13,688 nucleotides of DNA. Origin: an uncultured Clostridia bacterium (GTDB lineage: Bacteria > Bacillota > Clostridia > Christensenellales > Aristaeellaceae). Within the stretch, counting starts at the first letter, position 1. Each line of letters starts with the position of its first letter. The stretch covers positions 1 to 13,688 of the forward strand of contig CAKUCE010000050.1 in NCBI GenBank assembly GCA_934643535.1, read 5' to 3'. The notes below the pieces were generated by a model. That model searched no databases. It worked only from the letters and a program-made list of their open reading frames with translations, and had not been told where the DNA came from. Shown here in pieces: positions 1 through 4,085 of the stretch. The translations under genes were made by a program, and so were the position numbers.

Positions 1-57
1 GGCATACTTCATCAGCGATTGCCGATACGCCATGTCTTGTGTTATACTCTTGCTCAT
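1..57 (-). CDS. Transposase/integrase-type protein, N-terminal 19 codons only
   Basis: The minus strand reads ATG at 57-55 and continues open to the window edge, giving MSKSITQDMAYRQSLMKYA. An AGGAG ribosome binding site sits about 11 bases upstream, near 72-76. The residues match my recollection of the start of IS481-like, integrase-core transposases found in gut Clostridia, in which an N-terminal HTH precedes a DDE catalytic domain. Only the N-terminus is visible, so neither the catalytic residues nor intactness can be judged. The upstream stretch holds a dyad (AAGTTG at 81-86, CAACTT at 93-98) that may belong to the element's leader. The family name rests on memory of a short peptide and is only moderately sure. 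Confidence 0.5.
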   Translation of the reverse strand, partial: MSKSITQDMAYRQSLMKYA

Positions 58-198
58 GAGGGATATGGTCTCCTTCCATAAAGTTGGTGTGACAACTTAA
101 CTTTAACTCATGAGACCCTATCTCTCATATCTTTTTTCGATTGTCCAAGATGTATTGTAGTCCTACAGTTTTATGAAATACGGGTCAAAAGCCCCTTA

Positions 199-227
199 TT
201 GACAAAAAATGTAAGACGTATTATAAT
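199..227 (+). promoter_or_regulatory. Perfect sigma-A consensus promoter
   Basis: TTGACA at 199-204 and TATAAT at 222-227 are separated by exactly 17 bp, a full match to the housekeeping consensus. Transcription would start near 234. No plus-strand gene with a convincing ribosome binding site follows; two intrinsic terminators do. The site therefore probably drives a short non-coding transcript. Confidence 0.7.
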
Positions 228-233
228 GTTTCT

Positions 234-314
234 GTCCTCTGGATCGCTTTTCATGGGTGTTCCCTTTCCTTCGCTGCTGGGCGTATCGGCTCCCCTTGCC
301 GGTACGCCCTTTTT
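234..314 (+). ncRNA. Candidate small RNA of about 80 nt
   Basis: The interval runs from the predicted start site of the consensus promoter at 199-227 to the U-tract of the strong terminator at 279-314. A plus-strand ORF starting at 252 and reading through the terminator has no good ribosome binding site. A second terminator at 433-464 would give a read-through form of about 230 nt. The function is unknown. The RNA would be antisense to the start of a small minus-strand ORF (171-254), so it could act in cis. No known RNA family was recognised. Confidence 0.35.
279..314 (+). terminator. Strong intrinsic terminator
   Basis: A 12-bp stem (279-290 with 298-309), continuous except for one G-T wobble, encloses a 7-base loop and is followed by TTTTT at 310-314. 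The opposite strand has no T-run after the stem, so it works in the plus direction. Confidence 0.75.
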
Positions 315-432
315 ATGCCTTTCAGGGGCTACCCTTCACCTTTAGGGGCAGGGGGATAAAACCCAAGGAAAGGCCCTTCTAGGCTCTCGCAGGGGCATTC
401 CCTCCGTCTGCTTCCGTCCTGATAGCAGGAAA
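315..432. other. Intergenic stretch with nothing recognised
   Basis: This stretch lies between two plus-strand terminators and has no ORF with a credible start on either strand. It is rich in short G and C runs but forms no strong hairpin that I can see. Confidence 0.5.
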
Positions 433-464
433 CCCCCCGCCAGATCGGCGGAGGGCTTTTTTTT
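433..464 (+). terminator. Intrinsic terminator, mainly plus strand
   Basis: A 9-position stem (433-441 with 447-455, one C-A mismatch) with a 5-base loop is followed by eight T residues at 457-464. It lies at the stop codon of the minus-strand ribbon-helix-helix gene. On that strand only TTT follows the hairpin, so termination there would be weak. Confidence 0.65.
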
Positions 465-681
465 ATTCTTCCTGTTGTGGTTTCTCTGCCGGGGTTAGAA
501 CCTGATACCCTGCCCGGTCGTTGACGGCTTGAACGACGTATTGCGCCATACTCTGGCCTTGGGTTTCAGCTTCGGCTTTCAGTCTGTCCCGATCTCCTTT
601 TTTTACTCTGATGGCGATCTGATCCATTTTTTCACGCTGGTATTTCATTGTAGCTCGCTTCTGCGATTCAGAATAAGTCAT
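463..681 (-). CDS. Ribbon-helix-helix (Arc/MetJ-like) DNA-binding protein
   Basis: This 72-aa protein begins MTYSESQKRATMKY. Residues 20-57 (DQIAIRVKKGDRDRLKAEA through QYVVQAVNDRA) fit a short DNA-binding strand followed by two helices, as in ribbon-helix-helix repressors and antitoxins. I chose the start at 681 because AAGGAGG lies seven bases upstream; an ORF opening at 732 has no such site. No toxin-like partner is next to it, so a plain regulator seems likelier than an antitoxin. It is divergent from the gene at 962. An 11-bp inverted repeat in the shared intergenic region is a natural operator candidate, and such small proteins often autoregulate. Fold class is fairly sure; target is inference. 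Confidence 0.75.
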   Translation of the reverse strand: MTYSESQKRATMKYQREKMDQIAIRVKKGDRDRLKAEAETQGQSMAQYVVQAVNDRAGYQVLTPAEKPQQEE

Positions 682-703
682 GCCTCCGCCTCCTTGCATC
701 CTT

Positions 704-732
704 ATTTTATCAAAGTTATATAATGCTCGCAA
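704..732 (-). promoter_or_regulatory. Promoter of the ribbon-helix-helix gene
   Basis: On the minus strand, TTGCGA (732-727) and TAAAAT (709-704) are 17 bp apart, scoring 4/6 and 5/6 against consensus. The start site would fall just before the AAGGAGG site of the gene that starts at 681. Confidence 0.45.
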
Positions 733-753
733 TATAAAATGTGCCTAAATTGT

Positions 754-796
754 GCTAGCTATATTTGGCTACTTTGTATATTGATATATAGCTAGC
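754..796. repeat. 11-bp perfect inverted repeat, candidate operator
   Basis: GCTAGCTATAT at 754-764 and ATATAGCTAGC at 786-796 are exact reverse complements 21 bases apart. The right arm overlaps the -35 element and spacer of the promoter at 781-809; the left arm lies just upstream of the divergent gene's promoter. Either a repressor contacting both arms or a tandem pair of TAGCTA-type palindromes would fit. Confidence 0.55.
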
Positions 797-809
797 TGTA
801 TGTTATACT
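781..809 (+). promoter_or_regulatory. Promoter of the 89-aa coiled-coil gene
   Basis: TTGATA at 781-786 and TATACT at 804-809 are separated by 17 bp (5/6 each). Transcription would start near 816, giving a 5' leader of roughly 145 nt before the ATG at 962. Confidence 0.55.
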
Positions 810-961
810 TTAGCCACGGTGAAGGACGGAAAGCCCCGAACCAAGCCAAGGGAGACGGGTAATGCCAAGAATCCAAGGTAAGAGGCGGAAAGGATTGCAC
901 CGGCTGTAACGGCCACCGCACAAGCCCCCGCCCGCCTGGCACACTGAAAGGAGCGGTCACG

Positions 962-1231
962 ATGAACGAATTGGAAACCAAGCTGCGGGAACTGAAAGAG
1001 TATATGAGACTGGCGGAGGAACTGAACGCCACCATCGAGGCGGCCAAGGACGATATCAAGCGCCAGATGATGGAGCAGAACGTGGACACCCTGACCGCCG
1101 GGGCCTACAAGGTCACTTGGAAGCCCGTCACCAGCAGCCGGGTGGACACCTCCGCCCTGAAAAAGGACGCGCCGGAGATCGCCCAGCGGTACACCAAGAC
1201 CACCACGGCCAAGCGGTTCGTGCTGGCATAA
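962..1231 (+). CDS. Small coiled-coil mobile-element protein
   Basis: This 89-aa protein has AAAGGAG about eight bases before its ATG. Residues 2-40 are charged and helical (LETKLRELKEYMRLAEELNATI), probably a coiled coil. Residues 45-89 carry the pattern GAYKVTWKPVTSSRVDTSALKKDAPEIAQRYTKTTTAKRF. From memory, the same pattern (YKVTWK...SSRxDT...YTKT...RRF) ends YqaJ-type viral recombinases and some small phage proteins of Clostridia; here it stands alone with no nuclease domain. A role in phage or element recombination is possible but unproven. It converges on the truncated gene at 1105-1515, which overlaps it on the opposite strand. The coding call is firm; the function is unknown. Confidence 0.75.
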   Translation: MNELETKLRELKEYMRLAEELNATIEAAKDDIKRQMMEQNVDTLTAGAYKVTWKPVTSSRVDTSALKKDAPEIAQRYTKTTTAKRFVLA

Positions 1232-1515
1232 AAAAGGCCCTCGCATGAGGCAACCGTCCCTTGTCGGCTGCTTTCCTTGGTTAAACTGCCGTCTTTAATC
1301 AGGCGTTCTATACAAGTTCTTACCTGCTGTTCAGACACCCCGGCTTCCTCCGCCAGCGCATCCCGGCTGATTCGCACCTGACCGACCTTCAAGCCGTTCT
1401 CGTCCTTGTAATTGGCGAAGGTCAAAAGGGTCATCCACACCGAGAACATTTTCAAGTCCTGCCGCCATTTCCAATTTTGGATATTCCGATAGAACTTGAT
1501 ATAACCGTATTCCAT
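1105..1515 (-). pseudogene. 3'-truncated replication-initiator-like protein (wHTH)
   Basis: The ORF starts MEYGYIKFYRNIQNWKW at 1515, preceded by a G-run that may serve as ribosome binding site. Residues 46-86 (GQVRISRDALAEEAGVSEQQVRTCIERLIKDGSLTKES) form a winged helix resembling N-termini of phage replisome organisers of the DnaD/helix-loader kind, normally 250 aa or longer. After about residue 88 the frame enters sequence that codes for the 89-aa protein on the other strand, so its last 45 or so residues look like antisense read-through. A minus-strand terminator-like hairpin (1251-1230) sits exactly where native sequence appears to end. I read it as the 5' part of a gene that lost its 3' end by deletion; the stub may still be made. 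Confidence 0.55.
1230..1251 (-). terminator. Weak intrinsic terminator on the minus strand
   Basis: Reading the minus strand, GCCTC-ATGC-GAGGGC forms a 5-bp stem with one bulge and is followed by six T residues (1235-1230). It falls inside the open frame of the truncated replication gene, supporting the idea that the native transcript ended here. Confidence 0.4.
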
Positions 1516-1524
1516 TAGCAAAAC

Positions 1525-1553
1525 GCCCCCCATCTATGAAGGCAGAGGGGGGC
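1525..1553 (-). promoter_or_regulatory. G-run/C-run hairpin in front of the truncated replication gene
   Basis: GCCCCCC (1553-1547 on the minus strand) pairs with GGGGGGC (1531-1525), and TCT/AGA extends the stem across a one-base bulge. The G-run is the only ribosome-binding-like sequence for the ATG at 1515, so the hairpin would hide it. GTTTT follows, so partial termination after the excisionase gene is the alternative reading. Confidence 0.4.
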
Positions 1554-1569
1554 AAGCATCTTCTGTATT

Positions 1570-1740
1570 TTACTCGCGTTCATTCATATACTCCCGTAGC
1601 GATTCAGCAGAGATAATCACCCGGCCGGGGCTGGGCCGCTTGGCTATGACCTTGCCCGCCTGTATCATCTTCGCAATAGTCTGTCTGCACACGCCCAAAG
1701 CCTCCGCCGCTTCTTTCTGCGAATAACCGAGTTTTTCCAC
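1570..1740 (-). CDS. Excisionase-family helix-turn-helix protein
   Basis: This 56-aa protein starts at GTG 1740. Its sequence EKLGYSQKEAAEALGVCRQT, then IAKMIQAGKVIAKRPSPGRV and IISAESLREYM, is typical of the MerR-like winged helix of excisionases and AlpA-like factors: an HTH at residues 7-30, a basic wing to about 42, and a closing helix. Such proteins bend DNA at attachment sites to steer the integrase towards excision. A TAA only two codons upstream leaves GTG as the only sensible start, and no good ribosome binding site precedes it. Open, basic, in-frame codons lie upstream of that TAA, so a nonsense mutation in a slightly longer gene is possible. It diverges from the repressor-integrase pair, as expected for an excision function. 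Confidence 0.65.
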   Translation of the reverse strand: MEKLGYSQKEAAEALGVCRQTIAKMIQAGKVIAKRPSPGRVIISAESLREYMNERE

Positions 1741-1795
1741 GAATTATCCCACTTTTTGTCGTTTAGCAGTATTTTTTATTTTTCTCGACACCTAT

Positions 1796-1824
1796 ATTAT
1801 AAATGTTTTCCGTGTAGTTTGCAA
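1796..1824 (-). promoter_or_regulatory. Promoter of the excisionase/replication-like genes
   Basis: On the minus strand, TTGCAA (1824-1819) and TATAAT (1801-1796) are 17 bp apart; the -10 is perfect and the -35 is 4/6. It faces away from the repressor promoter at 1846-1874, with their -35 elements about 22 bp apart. Confidence 0.55.
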
Positions 1825-1833
1825 CAGCTTTTT

Positions 1834-1852
1834 TTGTCTAATCCATGGACAA
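1834..1852. promoter_or_regulatory. Candidate repressor operator between divergent promoters
   Basis: TTGTC at 1834-1838 and GACAA at 1848-1852 form a dyad, with TCCATGGA (1842-1849) as a smaller palindrome inside. It overlaps the -35 of the repressor promoter and lies upstream of the opposing one. This suits binding by the XRE repressor, but the arms are short. Confidence 0.35.
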
Positions 1853-1874
1853 CAATGGCCGACCGTGTTAAAAT
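1846..1874 (+). promoter_or_regulatory. Promoter of the repressor-integrase pair
   Basis: TGGACA at 1846-1851 and TAAAAT at 1869-1874 are spaced 17 bp, each 5/6 to consensus. Transcription would start near 1881, a few bases before the GGAGG that serves the ATG at 1907. Confidence 0.55.
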
Positions 1875-1906
1875 GGGTTATCCAATCGGAGGAAGGAAGA
1901 TATATC

Positions 1907-2377
1907 ATGGACAGGCAACTATTCGCGTCCCGCATGAGAGAAGCGCGGAAAAAGCAGGGAATGGAGTTAAAAACGCTCCGGGAACTGGTAGGAATATCTC
2001 AATCCGCCATGAGCCATTATTCTACCGGGACGACCATCCCCCCGCTGACCCACGCTGTAAAGATCGCCGAAGCGCTGGGCGTATCGCTGGATTGGCTATG
2101 CGGCTTGAGTGAGGATAAAAAAGCACAGCCGAACACCTGCGGCCATGTGGCGCGGCTCATGCTGGCCGCTGAAAGGACGTTGGGGGCCGGTTCCCTTCGG
2201 GCGGAGGGCGGCAAGGTACGGCTAGAGACCAAAAACGCCCATATTGCAACATTTTTTGAGAAGGAATTGAAGTTCGAAGAAATGGCGAGGGACAGCAGCG
2301 AGGCGACGGAAATGTTTCAGGCTTGGCTTTCCGGGGCCTTGGCGAAGCTGGATGAAATAGAGCTTGAAAGGAGATAA
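1907..2377 (+). CDS. XRE-family (CI-like) transcriptional repressor
   Basis: This 156-aa protein carries an XRE helix-turn-helix at residues 4-66: FASRMREARKKQGMELKTL, then VGISQSAMSHYSTGTTIPPL and AEALGVSLDWLCG. The recognition helix is near residues 31-40. The C-terminal half is charged and helical and lacks the Ser/Lys LexA-type protease motifs, so RecA-driven self-cleavage is not expected; release would need an antirepressor or another signal. I chose ATG 1907 for its GGAGGAAGGA site; an ORF start at 1865 has none. The stop is two bases before the integrase ATG, so the two are co-transcribed. It most likely holds the divergent excisionase promoter off and keeps the element integrated; that role is inferred from layout. 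Confidence 0.8.
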   Translation: MDRQLFASRMREARKKQGMELKTLRELVGISQSAMSHYSTGTTIPPLTHAVKIAEALGVSLDWLCGLSEDKKAQPNTCGHVARLMLAAERTLGAGSLRAEGGKVRLETKNAHIATFFEKELKFEEMARDSSEATEMFQAWLSGALAKLDEIELERR

Positions 2378-2379
2378 CC

Positions 2380-3513
2380 ATGAGCAAGAAAGCGGCAAGC
2401 GGGGACGGCAGCATTAGAAAGCGTTCTAATGGCCTTTGGGAGGCCCGTTTCACCATCAACGGGCAGCGAAAAAGCGTCTACGGCAAAACCCAGAAGGAAG
2501 CCGCACAGAAGAAGCGGGAGGCCCTTTCCTCCGCCGATCAGGGGCAATATATCGACCCCAGCAAGCAGACCGTCGGGCAATGGCTCCGGCAATGGGCGGA
2601 GATTTACGGGCGGCCCACGTGGAGGGACACCACGGCCAGCACCCACTACCAGAGCATAGAAAACCACCTTCTGCCCGCTTTCGGGGGCATTCTGCTTCAA
2701 AAGCTGGCGGCGGAGGATATCCAGAACTTTATTATCCAGCAGCAGAAGGCCGGGGCAGAACCCGCCACCATTTCCAAGCAGCTTTCCCCCCTGAAAACCG
2801 CTCTGCGGCAGGCCGTCACGCTTAAAAAAATAAGCCGTACCCCATTCGAAGGGGTACGGCTGCCCAAGCAGATTCAGGCCGAAGTAGAACACTTGAACGA
2901 AGGGGAGCAGATCGCCTATATAAAGGCCCTTCCAGACACCACCACGGGGCGGCTGCTGCGGTTTATTCTGGCGACTGGCCTTCGCATAGGGGAGGCTATC
3001 GGGCTGCGCTGGGAGGACGTAGAAGCCCAGCAATTCACTGTCAGGCGAACTATTGCCACGGTCAGCAACTTTGACAGGGCGGAGGGAGAGGCCCGCACCC
3101 GGCAAGCCGTCCAGCCCACCAAGACCGGCGCGGGGCTGCGGGTGATTCCCTTGGGGCCGGATATGCGGCAGCTTCTTTCCCGGCAGCGCATAGCACAGGC
3201 GGAGGAACGTTTGAAGGCTGGGGAACGCTGGGAAGATCAGGGCTATTGCTTCGCCTCCGCCGTTGGAACGCCCTTGCAAGTGCGCAATGTGCGCCGGGTT
3301 CATGAAAAGGTGCTCGATCTCTCCGGGGTTCCCCGCGTGACCTTGCACGGCCTCCGGCACACCTTCGCCACGCGCTGGCTATCGCTGGATAACGATATTC
3401 GCGGCCTGTCGGAGATTCTGGGCCATGCCGACGTAGCAACGACCCTCCGCCGATATGTTCACAGTGACCCCGCCCACAAAGCGGCCATGATGGAGCGCAT
3501 GGAAGCTCTCTAA
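2380..3513 (+). CDS. Tyrosine-type site-specific integrase
   Basis: This 377-aa protein catalyses recombination between element and chromosomal attachment sites. The N-terminus (about 8-55, DGSIRKRSNGLWEARFTING) is the arm-binding domain, about 65-160 is the SAM-like core-binding domain, and about 170-377 is catalytic. All active-site residues are visible: R202 (ATGLRIGEA), K248 (TKTGAGLR), H323 and R326 (HGLRHTFAT), H349 (LGHADVATT) and nucleophile Y359 (RRYVH). Length is normal and AGGAG precedes the ATG by six bases. It ends about 100 bp from the 3' end of tRNA-Thr, the usual arrangement for a tRNA-targeting element, with putative arm sites between. A perfect hairpin inside the gene (2833-2861) is a terminator for the opposite strand. 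The enzyme appears intact. Confidence 0.95.
   Translation: MSKKAASGDGSIRKRSNGLWEARFTINGQRKSVYGKTQKEAAQKKREALSSADQGQYIDPSKQTVGQWLRQWAEIYGRPTWRDTTASTHYQSIENHLLPAFGGILLQKLAAEDIQNFIIQQQKAGAEPATISKQLSPLKTALRQAVTLKKISRTPFEGVRLPKQIQAEVEHLNEGEQIAYIKALPDTTTGRLLRFILATGLRIGEAIGLRWEDVEAQQFTVRRTIATVSNFDRAEGEARTRQAVQPTKTGAGLRVIPLGPDMRQLLSRQRIAQAEERLKAGERWEDQGYCFASAVGTPLQVRNVRRVHEKVLDLSGVPRVTLHGLRHTFATRWLSLDNDIRGLSEILGHADVATTLRRYVHSDPAHKAAMMERMEAL
2824..2861 (-). terminator. Antisense intrinsic terminator inside the integrase gene
   Basis: A perfect 11-bp stem (AGCCGTACCCC 2833-2843 with GGGGTACGGCT 2851-2861) has a 7-base loop. On the minus strand it is followed by TTATTTTTTT (2833-2824), a textbook terminator tail; the plus strand has no T-run. 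It would stop transcription running from the tRNA side against the integrase message. Confidence 0.6.
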
Positions 3514-3522
3514 AAAAGCTGG

Positions 3523-3561
3523 TTGGGGTATGGATTGGGGTACAAGCCCAAAAATGGGGTA
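3523..3561 (+). repeat. Three TGGGGTA direct repeats, candidate integrase arm sites
   Basis: TTGGGGTA occurs at 3523-3530 and 3535-3542, and ATGGGGTA at 3554-3561, all in the same orientation, with WTGGGGTAYR as the common form. They lie between the integrase stop codon and the tRNA 3' end, where tyrosine integrases bind arm-type sites beside the core. Confidence 0.5.
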
Positions 3562-3576
3562 CACAGTAGAAAAAGA

Positions 3577-3610
3577 AAAAGCCCTGAAACCCTTACGTTT
3601 CAAGGCTTTT
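3577..3610 (-). terminator. Terminator of tRNA-Thr
   Basis: AAAAGCC and TGAAAC (3577-3590) pair with GTTTCA and GGCTTTT (3597-3610) around a 6-base loop, with one C-A mismatch. On the minus strand it comes four bases after the tRNA CCA and ends in CTTTTTCTTTTT. The plus strand also ends in TTTT, so it may serve the integrase transcript too. Confidence 0.7.
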
Positions 3611-3614
3611 CTCG

Positions 3615-3690
<76 letters not shown>

Positions 3691-3716
3691 GTGTCGTCTC
3701 AATCGACAACGACATT

Positions 3717-3745
3717 ATTATACACGGCTCTGACAGGTTTGGCAA
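3717..3745 (-). promoter_or_regulatory. tRNA-Thr promoter
   Basis: On the minus strand, TTGCCA (3745-3740) and TATAAT (3722-3717) are 17 bp apart, 5/6 and 6/6. The start site falls near 3710, about 20 nt before the mature tRNA. Confidence 0.75.
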
Positions 3746-3973
3746 GGGGTAAATTTTAAAAAACGAAAAAAATTTGTCGAGAGGCATGGGATCGAAAAAG
3801 ACGTATGACAGAAGCATGCGCCCGAAAGGGGGAGCCGCGTAAGAAGGAAACTTCTGCACAAACGACCCGCGGCGTTGTCCGAAGCCTGTTTTCGGGGAAA
3901 AGGGGCAGACCATCCCGGAAGAAAGCGAAAGAAACCGTCGAAAAAGCGTTGTTTCCATTCCTGCAAATTTCAT
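3746..3973. other. Intergenic stretch with nothing recognised
   Basis: No ORF here has a credible start and codon pattern; the overlapping minus-strand frames run into the tRNA promoter. I looked for riboswitch-like cores and saw none I could name. Confidence 0.5.
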
Positions 3974-4004
3974 ATTTTGCGCATTTCCATAGCATTTTGC
4001 GTAT
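3974..4004 (+). promoter_or_regulatory. 20-bp-spaced direct repeat, candidate activator site
   Basis: ATTTTGCGCAT at 3974-3984 and ATTTTGCGTAT at 3994-4004 (10 of 11 bases identical) start exactly 20 bp apart, about two helical turns. The second copy touches the -35 of the oxidoreductase promoter. AraC-type activators often bind such paired direct repeats. Confidence 0.45.
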
Positions 4005-4032
4005 TTACACCGTCATTTTGGCCGGATATAAT
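4004..4032 (+). promoter_or_regulatory. Promoter of the oxidoreductase-isomerase operon
   Basis: TTTACA at 4004-4009 and TATAAT at 4027-4032 are 17 bp apart (5/6 and 6/6). Transcription would start near 4039, leaving a leader of about 47 nt. Confidence 0.75.
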
Positions 4033-4085
4033 AAAATCGTCTCATTGAACGGGACGCCTATTTTCATACAATGGAGGATACGCCT

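Noticed and set aside
463..732. Toxin-antitoxin module
   Set aside because: The ribbon-helix-helix protein resembles antitoxins, but no toxin-like ORF adjoins it; the only neighbours are a coiled-coil protein and a tiny ORF.
2317..3360. 347-aa minus-strand open frame
   Set aside because: It is antisense to the integrase, which has all catalytic residues.
3523..3561. Possible CRISPR-like array
   Set aside because: The repeat units are only about 8-10 bp with irregular short spacing (12 and 19 bp); no cas genes are present.
3746..3973. Riboswitch upstream of the sugar operon
   Set aside because: The region lies upstream of the mapped-looking promoter at 4004-4032, so it would not be in the operon leader, and no known aptamer core was seen.
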